The notes under the pieces were generated by a model. The model saw only the letters and a list, made by a program, of their open reading frames with translations. It searched no databases and had not been told where the DNA came from. From Paragonimus skrjabini miyazakii (lineage: Eukaryota > Platyhelminthes > Trematoda > Plagiorchiida > Troglotrematidae): a stretch of 64,000 nucleotides of DNA. Location of the stretch: the NCBI GenBank assembly GCA_014338405.1, contig JTDE01001005.1:15598-79597 (forward strand), in the 5' to 3' direction. The stretch's first letter is position 1. Each line of letters begins with the position of its first letter. The position numbers and the translations under genes were made by a program. Positions 51,601 through 63,754 of the stretch are shown here, piece after piece.

Positions 51601-51923
51601 TGGGGTTTATATCGAGATTCGATCCAAAATTTCTCATTCACTTCACCACTCTTTCGAATTCGTCCCCTTTCGCACCCGATCGATTGGTCCGTTTTTCAGC
51701 GTATTATTGTGGGAGTTTCTCGGATGAATAGATTCACGTAATTTTCGCTCAATTGATTTTTTTGTTTCACCAAATTAGTTGTTCCGTGAATCCGCCTATT
51801 CTGCACTTGAAAATTCAATAATGTTCTCGGAACTGTTGTTGTTGTTGGTGCTCTCATCACTGGTATACGAAATAATTGACGGTTTTGATGAAACTTTTTC
51901 ACGGTTCTCGTTTTGCTCTACAG
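48693..51923. other. no firm gene; contains one micro-exon candidate
   Basis: Several open frames of 60-110 residues (for example 50185-50517 minus and 51063-51395 minus) have no recognisable domain. The only exon-like item is the 36-bp candidate at 49794-49829. Confidence 0.45.
49794..49829 (+). CDS. speculative 36-bp symmetric micro-exon
   Basis: An acceptor (CAACCAATGCTTTCTAG, ending 49793) and a donor (GACAG|GTATGT at 49829/49830) delimit 36 bases with phase 1 at both ends, compatible with the Ig exon upstream. The peptide would be xMRVNTNQSQMTG. Symmetric micro-exons are known in flukes, but a segment this short with decent splice sites can easily arise by chance. Confidence 0.15.
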
Positions 51924-51989
51924 ATTCATCCGCCTACAACTTGCAACATGAATGCGTTTTGGATCAAAAAGGTCTCGTGAGTGCCGATG
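51924..51989 (+). CDS. candidate 66-bp symmetric exon, linker-like
   Basis: A strong acceptor with pyrimidine tract (TCTCGTTTTGCTCTACAG, ending 51923) and a strong donor (GATG|GTAAGC at 51989/51990) bound 66 bases, phase 1 at both ends, so it would join in frame to the Ig exon at 43528-43788. The peptide begins SSAYNLQHEC and ends KGLVSADG, with one Cys and no known domain. It could be a linker between extracellular domains, or a chance pair of splice-like sites. Both splice sites are better than average and the phase match adds some weight. Confidence 0.3.
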
Positions 51990-53540
51990 GTAAGCCTAGG
52001 TTTTTTAACTGTCCCTTGTTTTTAATTAACTCATATTCTTTACCTGTTTTTCTTCATTTTGTCTTTGACCTTTCTAACAGGTCTCCGGGCATGTCTCCAT
52101 AAAAATCTTAGGATCATAAACCGACTGATGGTTAGATTCCATGTTTCAAAGTGTGGATCGCAGGTTTAATTCTTGGGTTGTCAAGTCCTAATGTGTATTA
52201 AATGCATGTGTCAATTTGGTTAACAGGACGGTCAAACTTCATCCTACGCATAATTACAAAGAATGTATGAGACTATCCAGTGACTGGTTTGTCACGAGAA
52301 TCCTTTCGTATTCCTCTTCTCCCACTGTGGTTATTCGTTTACTACCCTACACATCTTGATATAGCCTGGCAAAATTCATAGTCTCACTGAGAGCTCACAA
52401 ACGTGCGAAAGCAGTGACCTCAAGTCCGTCAAACCTAGACGTGAAACATTGTAATTTCGTCCCACTGTCTATAGACTTGGTATTGTTCTCTAAACGGTCA
52501 GGCATTCTGTTATTTTGAGATAAACCAGTCACATAGAAATCAAACACCTATTGACCAAAATTTGTCGAAGAAAGCTGGTTCTCTCTCTGTCCACTTTTTA
52601 TGATCACTATATCAACATCACACGGTGAACTGCTGTGGAAGCGCTGATCTTGATAGCCAAAATGCTTACGGATGTTATCGGGTCGCATGCTTCTCGATGG
52701 CCTTGTGTTAGGTGACATAACAAACTACATCCGGGCAACAGTCACACTTCTTTCACTCATTCACGCTGTACACTGACTCAAGTACGATCCTAAGGCAGAA
52801 ACAAACGTTGACGGGTAGACAATGTGAGGAGGAATTATGCATGAGCGTATGTTGCGAGGTGCTGTATGTATGAGAAGATTTTTACCATTGTGTGTGTGCG
52901 TATGCACGCGCACGCATCCCAGCTGTGTATGACACCTCTGAGTCCGTTTTTGACAGCTGGTTTGCTCCGTGACGTGTCCAGCCGGATTAACCGACTACTC
53001 AACTTACTGACCAAACGTAATAACATACCAGATGTGTCTGTGTGCATGCTAATGTATGTCTGGTGAAAATTTGTTCTACTCTGGGGAAGCTAAAGTCCAT
53101 AAGTGATGAATTGCCCTTGTCTTTGTGCTCACGCATGCTTACGCACATGCTTAACAGGGCATATAACCCGCTGACGCTTTCTACTCTCCCAAAACCTCCA
53201 GCCAAACATAACTGTTCTTGGACTCATTCGCCTATCTCCTTGTTTGCCTGTTGGTATGGGCGTGTTTTTTTTTATTCAACAAACAATACATACTTGCAAA
53301 ATCTATCTCTAGGTGTATTTGGATCTGGGCGTTGCTGTCAGCACGAACTATGTTGAGTGGTTCTACTGAGGTTGTCGAACCGTTCAAAATGTCAGGAAAA
53401 GTAGATGAATTTATTTCCCACCGTAGAGTCTGTGACGTGAGTAGGGCATGGTTATTTAATGGTTTAAAGTAGTTCACTGGACCATTTTATCCGGGTTTTT
53501 AACCGATTTGTTCACGTAGATTGTACTGGCCCCAACTTTT

Positions 53541-53556
53541 GTGTGTGTGTGTGTGT
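53541..53556. repeat. (GT)8 microsatellite
   Basis: A perfect GT run. Confidence 0.92.
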
Positions 53557-54004
53557 TTACGTACCGTCGGCGAAGAGACAACGAGTACGTTAGGCTCAGG
53601 TAGGTCGTATCAGCATATCCATTCTATTTTTGATAATGATTGCATCGACCAAGACCATGGTCGTTTGGCAACTAATCCGCTCCTCTTTTCAGATACTGGG
53701 GTGTCTGTGATCTACCTACCCTTTTCTTGAGGTTTGTTGGTGTATTGAATGATGAATCGCCTGTCTCATCTTTTCGTAGTTCAACTTTGAGTTTTGTTTT
53801 CCAACTTTATCCTCTCCGGAATGCACTAACATGCACTCGTATACTGAAATGCTTCTTGTATTACATTTCATGCATCCTTCTTCCTAGTATAGATCTTGTC
53901 ATTGCAGTCTCTCTCACTGTTTATTTTCGGAGAGATAAGGGTTTCCTTTTCGTGCTAGCCATTCAATTGGCTAATCAGCATTGGCCGGCTGGACACAAAG
54001 GCCT

Positions 54005-54065
54005 CACTCACACACCTACTGGTCTTATTCCTTCGGGTTTACACCGGATACGTGGTGTGTGAGTG
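54005..54065. repeat. 12-bp perfect inverted repeat, 37-base loop
   Basis: CACTCACACACC at 54005-54016 pairs with GGTGTGTGAGTG at 54054-54065. No function is evident. Confidence 0.7.
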
Positions 54066-57000
54066 GAACCGCAAACGGTGCAGCGCAAGCCACTTAGGGT
54101 GGTGGTTTAAAGCGCAGGCGTCCTTTGGCTTCGGCCACTGTGACAGGCTAATCCGTTTCGGATGCCGCCAACCAACGTACATTATGAAACTACCAGCCTT
54201 GAAATAATGTTATTGATATGTGGATCGTTAAAAACGCAAGCCCGAAAAAGTCGACAACGAAAGTTCTCTGAATATAACTAGTCCTGGTAGAATTCCGCAA
54301 CGCACGGTTCCAAGGTTCAGTACTTTGATGTCGTCCACTGTATTTACTTGCACTACACAAGTATAATCGAACCGTCATACCTCTCCCAGCTTACTCATTC
54401 TTCCTAGGGATGTTGGACCTTCTGACCCGGTAAACACATCACAGTGGGATTGGTTGGCGAAAACTGTATTTACATATGAATCCAGTGATAAAAGTCAACC
54501 CTCCTGCAAGATTTGTTCGTGTATGGTCAAATTGGGCATAGCGCTCTCTCATCAGACCTTATCTGTTTTGTCTCATCCATTACTGTGCTGGTGACAACTC
54601 CAGCTTTTTGGAGTGGAACACTAGACAGCGTTGTCTGTAGGCGAATGTCCAAAACGATTAATATATCAGCACACTGTCTTTTAACAGCATCGATCGGAAC
54701 ACAACAAGAGATAGGAAATTCCTTCGACAATAAACGGTAAACATACCTTGAAAACATAGAAGTGGTGGATGTGCTTAAAATTCGACCTTGTTGCAAAGGT
54801 CAAGCATGTGCTGGCTTGCTGTTCTAACCCCTAGTAAGCACAAATTTCAGTGTCTCGTTAGGGAAGGTCTACAGTCTGTTCGCCCTTTTAGAATGTTGGA
54901 ACAATCAATTTATTGTCCTCCTGATAGCCTACGACATTGCTGACTCATGCAACTTCATCTCGGTGTTTGTTTAGCCGTTCGAATCAATCACTGTGACCAG
55001 GTTTCAGTAGTCAGGTTCTGTCAGCATGCACGTGTCAGCCATCGAATTATGGAGTTCATCACTCGCCTTATTTCACACGTTAGAACAGTGACACCTAATG
55101 CCTATTGTAAGTTCTCGTGTCCTCGCAATTTAATTGCTCTGAAGTTAGGAAGGCTTTCTTGTAACATGTCAAATTCTGCACTGTTAGGACACTGCCTCTC
55201 TATCACCCTGTCTTATCAGGAAGGACAGACAGTTGAGGGCGAGTCTCTTGGGACATCTCCAGGCGTGTGTGTGCGTGTTGTAAATTGGTTGATAGTTGTT
55301 CAGTCCCAAGCTGATCGTTGGCCCTCTCGTTCATTCTCTCTGGTAATAAGCGATCAATCATTCAATAACCCAGTTTTACATTCACAAATCAGTTTATGCA
55401 ATTTTGGCACATCAAATCATAAGAATACGGAACCGACTGGCTCACTTTCATGATTGCTACGACTGTTACGAATTCCTACAGACCTGTTGCCTTCTTCGTC
55501 ACCCGAACAAATATTTTGCGTACGATAGATTTGCCTTCTATAGCTCAGCCATTGCACCCAGTTTTCTGAGACCAGCTCATTCGGATTCATTATCACGTGT
55601 TTGTTTTAGAATTATCAGTTTATGTGAATTTGACCCAATTTATTTTCATTCTGGAACAAATGGCACAATCCAAGCTAGCCAGACGAGGTCAACCAGAACG
55701 AACACGTTAGTTAGCATTAGCATATGATGTTCTGTTGTGTGTATACGCTGCTTTGGAATCAGGCATACAGTATAGTGCTATGTACTTTTATGAGGAGGTA
55801 TGTCATAACTGCTCGACATTTTTACCGCCATTCAATTTGGCAGAGTAAAGACTATACAGGCATTACATTATGTAAAAGGACCGATTATACCGTTCAGCCT
55901 TCAAACATCAGTATGATTTCAGTTGGGAAGTGCGGTGCTTTCTCAGTTTCGTTTTTCGATTATTGTGGACGAACTGCTCATGAAGTTTTCGACTGCTTAA
56001 CTCTTTCGGGTTCAGATATTCGTGCAGAAATCACAAATTGTTATGATCCATAAAACCAAACTTCGCTTACAGCAAATATATGAACATATATCATACAGTC
56101 ACATTTCTGTACATTCTCAAAGGATTATCAATTCAGAATTATTCTCTCAACTGTCCACTGTGTACTTCCAACAGATATAAACATTTCCGACGTTATTTGA
56201 ATGTTATAGGTTAGAGGAATTTTATATAAACGGTAACGCACACGTGACTATGTTGAACACAGTGGAAGCACATCAAGTAGTGGAGCAGAAACTCCGTATG
56301 AAGATGTTCGTTTCAGAAACAGTGTGAGTAATATAGGTATAAAATACAACAAAGCGAAATAAGATTAAATTGTCGAGAGGGAATCATGAATCGGACACAG
56401 GCACCTAACTATGGAGCAAGCGCTTTGCAACATGTTCACTCGCTATTGGTGATGCGCCGTCAGGTGAGGTGTAATAGTATCCAGGAGTCAACATGTGATC
56501 TTCAACTAACGAGATCGAGGACATTACGGTGACTTATATCTTTTCTAACACCCCATTGTGTCTATAATGTTCAAACTGTGCTTTTCCTCTGGTCGTTTTA
56601 GTATAGGGCTAGGAACCAAATTTCTTTTGGATTATATCTGCAGATTGACCTCTTATCCTTGAAATTGTTTAGCTCTCACTTCCTTGTACTGCTACAGTTG
56701 AGCCTTACTGTAAGGCAGCAAACTGTCACCGTGAAAACTCACCACCACTTATCATGATCGGGACTATATTGTTTTCTAAGGGAGGAAATTTAACTGTTCC
56801 GTTCAGTCAAATCGATTAACTCTAAGATTCACAATTTCCTTACCAGAATGTTGATTTGATCTTCTTTGTAGTAGAACCCAGTTTTGTCCATACCATAGCT
56901 TATGTCATACTTGCCCCCTTTGGATCAACTAGGTCTGGGCATTTAGACATTCTAAGTGATGCCATACCTGTCGTACACTCCACCTTACACTGAACATGTA

Positions 57001-57631
57001 AAAAGAGCCGATGCTCAGAGGTTACAACACTGTTCCTAACTGTCCTTATCTCTTTGTTCTGTGATAAACTTTGATTTTTACCTCGTGTAAGTATCCACTG
57101 TCCATCATATATAACTGTTGCGATACTGTCATCATCTACGGGACCGCCTAGCTAAAGTAGCGTAGTTGTGATATTTCGTTTTGACATACACCGGAAACAA
57201 CCGTTTAGTTAGTACAATATTGTCTCCCTAGACTACTTGTAAGTGATCCCTCAGGTTGCACAAAGATACCAATTAGCTCAGTCAAGTTGACATGTATACT
57301 TTGCCTGCTGATAGGAGGATTAGATCCTGTCCAATAGCAAATCATATACTATCAGGAAGTACTCACTGGCCTAGGAGATATACGCATTGGATGTCATTCT
57401 CATTTCTTATCGTATTGTTTGCATTCAGAATGAACTATCCTAAACGGAAGTACTAAACTAAAGATTCAACCTTGCAAGAACATGTTATTCTAAATCCCCG
57501 ACCACATTGCTCAGTGGGTATGATGAAATCGATGAATCAACCGTAGTCACACTGGTATAGATTGGGATTAACGACAGAACGTCCATGTCTCCTTTCGAGA
57601 AAATTTAGTGCCATTAACAATAGTTATTAAT

Positions 57632-57758
57632 AGAGATCCATTTGCGAAAAATCTGGACTTCGGCTGGATTCGAACCCGCGACGGAAACACCATGCCCAAA
57701 TGTGGCAAGCGCTCTGCCAGCTGAGCCACGAAGCCGCGCTGGAAGCTCACATTTGGAC
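57632..57758 (-). repeat. tRNA-derived SINE-like unit, copy 1
   Basis: The minus-strand tRNA-like core (57735 down to 57655) has a 7-bp acceptor stem (GGCTTCG with CGAAGTC, one G-U), a GCTC/GAGC D stem, an A box (GTGGCTCAGCTGGCAGAGCG) and a B box (GGTTCGAATCC). The anticodon stem TTGCC/GGCAT leaves loop ACATTTG, where C replaces the near-invariant U33, and the variable region is about 11 bases, so it is unlikely to be a working tRNA. Sequence matching copy 2 extends beyond the tRNA part on both sides (upstream GTCCAAATGTGAGCTTCC, downstream CAGATTTTTCGCAAATGG), as expected for a dispersed SINE rather than a lone tRNA gene. Confidence 0.7.
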
Positions 57759-57843
57759 CTAGTTACCCAACCAACCAACTGTGTCATATGGAATCCACCA
57801 AATGATCCAGCTAATCGACTGTCCAAACAGGGTTTCTCGATCA

Positions 57844-57979
57844 GTCCGAATGTGAAATTTCTCAGCTTCCGGCGTGGCTTCGTAGCTCAGCTGGTAGAGC
57901 GCTTGCCGCGTTTGGGCATGGTGTTTCTGTCGCTGGTTCGAATCCAGCCGAAGTACAGGTTTTTCGCAAATGGATCTCT
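57844..57979 (+). repeat. tRNA-derived SINE-like unit, copy 2
   Basis: The plus-strand tRNA-like core at 57876-57956 has an intact A box (TAGCTCAGCTGGTAGAGCG), a perfect T arm (GCTGG TTCGAAT CCAGC) and a B box. The acceptor stem has six of seven pairs (G1-A mismatch). The anticodon loop GCGTTTG again has C at position 33. It matches copy 1 along its whole length, with about 8 extra bases in the 5' flank (near 57856). The two copies are in opposite orientation, 85 bases apart. Confidence 0.7.
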
Positions 57980-58944
57980 TCTAAATTATCAAATCTGCCA
58001 AACTACTTATCAGTATTTATTAAATTATTATGGTCTAAAGTTTGGGTCAGGCGATTCCTTCCTATGTAATGTAAGGCCGGTTATCTGTAACCCTGGTTTT
58101 CAACCGTTTCGTCCCATTTGTACAAGAACTGCAAGTGATGTTTCGGCTCCAACTTGACCGAGCACTGTAATAGTTACCCTCTACCTGAACCCGAAGGTAG
58201 AAACAGTGAGCTAACGTTAATTGTGACTTTGACTGGATCTAATTTCGGTTAGGAATGTCTTCATATTTTCAAAAAAGTATACATTGCTAAAATGTCTGTG
58301 ATTTTCCGGGTAACTTTTTGATGTATAATGACCCAGGGACTTAGTAATTGAACATCTGTCGTCCCTTAGCATCTCATTCAATGGTCAAACTACCCTGTAT
58401 AAGTGGCAACGTTCTGTATACATCGCGACATTCTTTTCAAACGAACAAGATGTCACGTTACTGTTACTATTAGGCCCACGTTGCGCGACCGACCTCGTCT
58501 TTGTTGTAGACTCAGGTTGGAAAATGTCTGAACAACATCCTCTCTGACAACCTTCGTGGTATTGATCGAAACTCTTATCGATTGGACCAGTGAGCCCCAA
58601 ACATTTTCGACAACTCCACTTGGTTTATTGCATGTAGACACGGAAATCAGAACAGTGACAGGGATGTGTAAGTTCAAAGGTCAATGTGATAAATGTATTG
58701 GTTGCAGTGGTAGCAACTTGAAAACATTACACTATGGATAACTCTAAGGCGATCTCAGACTTTTATTTTCAGAACTTCATGTAGACCCCCGCCTTTCTGA
58801 CTTCTCACTGTCGTCCTCCGATATCTCCATCGTCCTCCTTGGATGAGATTGCCTACTTTAGGAGTCGTCAGACCAGGTAGTTGTTCATATGACAATCCGT
58901 TGTGGATGAGCGATTGATATAACCGAAGTACAATTTACGGTCTG
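57980..58944. other. no supported gene
   Basis: Small overlapping open frames on both strands near 58385-58741 have no domain. An acceptor-like TTTTATTTTCAG ends near 58772, but no coherent exon follows. Confidence 0.45.
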
Positions 58945-59010
58945 GTACATATGAGCCTCAGTTGGTAACCTAACGTTGTTCGGTTCGAATCGCGTTCAGA
59001 CGATCTGTAC
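58945..59010 (+). repeat. degenerate tRNA-like relic
   Basis: An A-box-like GAGCCTCAGTTGGTAACC (58953-58970) and a near-perfect B box GGTTCGAATCG (58982-58992) are present. They are too close together for a full tRNA cloverleaf, which suggests a SINE head that has lost bases. Confidence 0.4.
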
Positions 59011-62000
59011 ATGAGGAGTCTAAACAAAGACTGCTCGGTTAGTGAACATATGAAGGATTACATGAAAACATTACATCAGTGCACCACTCTTGTTCCCCCA
59101 GGTGAGTACATCACGCTTCGAGTTACAGTTAGTTAGTTGGTGCTGGATAATAAAAATTAGGTGAAAACGCATTGATTGATGCTTTTTTTGAATGGGACAG
59201 ATAATCAAGGGATCTTTCAAGTACTCTTATAGACTACAGTCATCTGAATAACGAGTCCACCCATAAGTTGATGTTACTAGAAAGATATGTTAGCTGCTTT
59301 GCTTCTTTAGCATAGTGTGATACAAAAGACATGTGTGTCTTTAATGTCATCAAGGGGGGCTTTTTTAAAAGTGTGTTGTTCGTCTATGATGTATGAGCAG
59401 TGGTCAACGATCCGTTCGGATGAATCTACTTCGTTTATGTTTAAAGAATTCACCGTTGTGTAGCTGCGATAATTCGCTTTCATCAGCTGTCTCCACACGA
59501 TAGACAGATATAGTCTGGATTTCACTTTGAGTTTGAACAGACATGTTCATGACCGCATTGTGCGGTGACAATGAGACCCCACTGATAAGTCTCATTTGTT
59601 GCACTAATCTAATGTGGTTAAAGGTTTTATCATTGTCCTACAACGGAAACACAACAGCTCTCGTGGATACCATCTGGTACACCAGGCCTTTCCATGGTTA
59701 TTGGACTAGTCGCACCAATGTTTTATTTTGTCCCGCGTTTGTCCGTTGTGTCGCATTGCTTCTAATCTCTACCTGACTGTTTTCATTCGAGTCGCTTTTT
59801 TCTAACCCAGATGATGTTAGGACGACTGCCTGTAAACACTTGTACATGCTCAATAACCCGTACACTAACCAGCTGGTCGTACTTGACTAGCAGAACCCAG
59901 TTTGGCTTACAAAAGGAGAATAACTGTTTAGCATTAGGAATATCGGTAAGTAGCAGGGGGATTGGTTAGTACAAACTGAACGTCACTTACGGTTGATCAC
60001 AGCTTTTGCACTTCCACAGACATCTCAGTCAGCTCTTTTCGGAAGGGAACATTATGTTCAAGTATTGATTTTTGAAGGTTCGTGTCACGAATGAGGTTTG
60101 TATTGTGCTCCACGCAGTGCTGGGAAGCTTATGATATCACTCTGGAGGTTGATATTTAGGTCGCAATGTTCGGATGATGTCTCCTTTTTGGTGGAAGTGA
60201 ATGTGAACAGCTCTACAAGACTTTCTTTGTTACATATTTTTATAAGCATCAACTAGTTTGTAAACGTAAGTAAAATCGTTAAGTAGAAATAGCTCGGGGT
60301 TTGCAGTCGCGAGGCCAGAGCCGCTCTGCTTTTTGAAGGTGGAAATTTCCTTCGTTAGGTTGAATATGGTGAAATCATATTCAGTGGGTATTACTGGTCG
60401 TCAGACAAACGATCCATAACAAACTGGGGTTTCTGGGAATCTTTCATCCAGACGAAATTTCAGTCACATAGTTGAATACCGTGGGCACTCATTAGGTGTA
60501 GGGTACAGGTGTTTGTTATATTCATCTAAAAACACTCCGTTCAACGAATCCTTGTATCAATGCATATTCCGGTCAGTTTTGACTGTTCAGATGTGTCTTC
60601 ACAGTAATGTCAGGATGCTTAGTGATCATCCGTCAGTCTTCTACTTTTTGAGTACACTCGATAGTGCGTATTATCTGCTCATCTTTTGTTCCTTTGTTTC
60701 GCTTCTTCCATTTGTCCAACTCGATTGGCACAAATGTTGCACATTGGAAAGTCATATTTAGTGAGAGGTGTCTGTGTAGATGACAGTTCACTCTTATGGC
60801 AGCCATAGAACGTATATTTATGCGAACATATATTCCAGCCGTATTTTTGATAGCATGCGTGAACTGCGCGCTATGCACCTCTCAGGAAGTTGAGAAACAA
60901 GTCAATGTAGCCAGTTGATTCACATGACTTACTGTTGTGTGGGTATATCTACTACAAGTAGACGTGCTAAATTAACTGGTAGCCTCGCAAAAACCTAATT
61001 CACTGATGTGTGCAAACTGAGCATGTATCGGTTAAAGCTGTTTAGAATAAAGAGTGGAAGAACATACTTGATAGCATCTTTACACCAGCTGTATCAAGAA
61101 GATGCAACAATGACAAAAGCGATCGGACAGGGATAGAAAACCATATTACACGACAGCTTAATGATCAAACTAGGCCGACAGACTATTAAGAATCCCGTAG
61201 TTGCGAACATGGATTAAAAAAGGTGGAACATCACTTCTGTTTTTGATAATAGCTTTCAAACTTCAATATGAATGCTAGTTTGGTCTAATTCAAGCAGAAG
61301 CAATATATTAGTACAATATTTCGTTTGTTGATTAGGACTCATCCGTTGTGCACATCTTTACACATATTGTGGTGGATTGTCAGGCAGAAGTGCACAGGAC
61401 GTGTAAGCAGAAACCGAGGCGTGTTGTGAACTGGAATTGTGATTCAAAAACGCCAGCCCGCGTGTAGCATGATAACTAGAGTGTTGGACAATAAAGATTG
61501 TGTTTTATTGGATGCCTTTTTGCTACAATGTGTAAATATTCGGGTGTTCATTGTTTAAGGCTGAAATCAACCTGCGTTAATAGACAATAGCTGTGTATCC
61601 TATTGAGACGGTTTGACAATGTTGATTTTGTTTGCAAACGATTGCTTTCTGACCTGTAGATTTGGCGATTACCTTATACACCGTATGAACTTGAAACAGT
61701 GAAACAATGTTCTTACAGTAAGGTTGTCCTATAATTAATGAGGCCGAAGTTTAATCTTTAACCCGGAAAAGGATTGCAGCACTAGTGAGCTCTAACAAAA
61801 ATGAAACACTGTTCGGTTACTTGCCTCTTCAAAGGGTCAACCACAGACATTTAGACTATTGCAAAAATATGAGCTACGGTCGATTTGTAACCTAATAAAT
61901 GCCCTCATGTTCATTAGGTTTTCTCTCATTGATGTAGTTGTTTCACAACGTTAGCTAATAAGCTTGCTTACAACCAGTCTTCATTAGACTAGTACTTCAC

Positions 62001-63400
62001 AGGTCCGACAACCTTGAGAAAAACGAGTGACGATCGCGAAAACGATGGTGATTAGGGTAAGCAATGCGAGCCTAGTGTCATACAGTACCTTTGTTCCGGT
62101 AATTGGCTTGCCATCGCCAATTGTCCAATTCACTCATGGTCCTGACTCTGACGTTTGCGGCTAACGAAAGTCTTCTTTTCAGTCACAATGAACCAACCCA
62201 CTCATCATTGTAGTCGACTTTCAGCGCTTCCAACAGTACTGATCATAGTTTGCCCAAATTTTTATAAACCTCTGATAAATCAACTCGTTTAAGGTATTAC
62301 GAGCAGGCTGTTCTTAGGATACCGGAAGTTTTGAAAAGCACGGGTTTTCTAGGCAATCATTGGTATTCCCTAATTGGATTAATTTAAAATGTAAGTTTTT
62401 TTCACACCATGACACTTATTCAAATGGTAACATGCCTAACTGTGGCCCTGTTCATTATCTCCTTCAAGTTCAAAGGATTATTCATGTTTTACGTCTATCT
62501 GAACTCGCGCATTTTCATTCATTGTATTCTACGTCTCGTAATTGATACAGTCTGTTGAAAAATCTCTGCTGTATGCACTTAATCTAGCCTTATTTGCGTG
62601 TTCATCCGAGGACATCATTGGTTAGGTCTTCCGCATGTTGGCTTCCCCAATCGACTCTAAGCAACCTTCATGACGGTATAAAGTCCCAGAGGAACGTGTC
62701 GCTGTTGCCCGAATTAATCAGTCGAACAGATACTAGAAGATGTATTTTAAAACTATACACGAAAGTGAGTTCGACCTCAACATTGAAAACCGCAAGATTC
62801 TTCTGAACTCTTACCTACAAGTGACCACATTGTAGGTCCTATACTTCCCAATTCTGTTCAATTTGGTAAAATGGAATCAAGTTAATTCAAGCCAAAAGAT
62901 TGTTTTATACACCTTAGAAAGTGAATATGCAACATTTACACAACCAAATGTTCAACAGAAAATATTTAGTAAAATGATTTGTTCACTTTTGTGGCCAATT
63001 CTTTTACAAAAGTTTGAAGATCAATAAGATTCCGAGCTTAGCACAAGAATCGTATACACGGGTACGCACATTTATGGACTTAGCTGATGATGTGAATATT
63101 CATTTAGAGGAGTCAAAATGAAGAAGACGATCGGATTCGGATAAACGTTTATTGACAAGCGACTTATATGCTTTGAGATGTTGAACCAGGACAGGTTCAA
63201 TGAGATTGTAACGAGGGCTGCAGCTACAGTTAGACAAGTGTTTCATGACTGTAGTAGGAAGTTTGAAATCTTCGATTGAGAATCCCAGAAAGAAGCTTGT
63301 TTATTTGAACGTGTACACCGGGAAGTAGTTGAACAGAAATCACTAAACAACACTACCAGGGTTGATTGGTTATCATACTCTTTGGAAAAAGATAAATTCC
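59011..63400. other. no supported gene
   Basis: Scattered open frames (59307-59604 minus, 60513-60878 on both strands, 62594-62806 plus) are unrecognised. No RNA gene or transposon protein was seen. Confidence 0.5.
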
Positions 63401-63439
63401 CCATATATGGATACAATTGGAAGTACTGCTCTAATCAAG

Positions 63440-63754
63440 GAAGCGGAACCAGATGATCCTGCATTTGCTGTCCTAGAAGGACAAAGTGTAGCAGCCAAAA
63501 CAGGAAAATACGTCAATAGTAGGCCGAGACCGACAGTTTACAATTTAACGTGGATCAGTGCAACAACAGACGTTCAAGGAAACTCTCTCCAAAAACTGTT
63601 AACGCCACTGATATACATGTAGTCAGTCGATATCTAGAAGTGGTTTTCTTCAATGCCGGTGTTCTAACGGCCAGCAATTCGTATCGATGTGAAGCACTGC
63701 GTAAATATATTGGCAAACGGTTCAACCAAAGGTTTATCACTCCGGAAATCACTG
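63440..63754 (+). pseudogene. possible Ig-like domain exon, frameshifted
   Basis: Two overlapping plus-strand frames together resemble one Ig domain. The first gives AFAVLEGQSVAAKTGKY and PRPTVYNLTW (A'/B strands and the C-strand Trp). The second gives SRYLEVVFFNAGV and SNSYRCEA (E strand and F-strand Y-x-C), then a closing strand up to a phase-1 donor-like ACTG|GTGACA at 63754/63755. The switch maps to a run of five A near 63592-63596, where an indel or a sequencing error would restore one frame. The Trp-to-Cys spacing of about 46 residues fits an Ig fold. Against it: the B-strand Cys is absent, the 5' splice boundary is unclear and the donor is weak. If real, it may belong with the Ig exon at 43.5 kb. 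Confidence 0.3.

Larger units (their letters stand above)
51990..57631. other. no supported gene
   Basis: Some of the longer unassigned frames are here (54947-55453, 168 residues; 55404-55727; 55724-56053), all without recognisable domains. A (GT)8 tract lies at 53541-53556 and a 12-bp perfect inverted repeat at 54005-54065. If the flanking exon candidates are real, this is intron. Confidence 0.45.

Noticed and set aside
54947..55453. 168-residue plus-strand frame, the longest outside transposons
   Set aside because: I see no domain, signal peptide or convincing splice sites. Kept as unassigned rather than called a gene.
55404..56053. Two consecutive plus-strand frames, one after an acceptor-like CCTACAG
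   Set aside because: The phase-1 continuation hits a stop after about 15 codons, and no family motif appears in the other frames.
57655..57735. A functional tRNA gene on the minus strand
   Set aside because: Acceptor, D and T arms are good, but the anticodon loop has C instead of U33, the variable region is too long for a class I tRNA, and a second copy with shared non-tRNA flanks lies nearby.
58772..58900. Exon after a good acceptor TTTTATTTTCAG
   Set aside because: All three frames stop soon or give no recognisable peptide before a usable donor.
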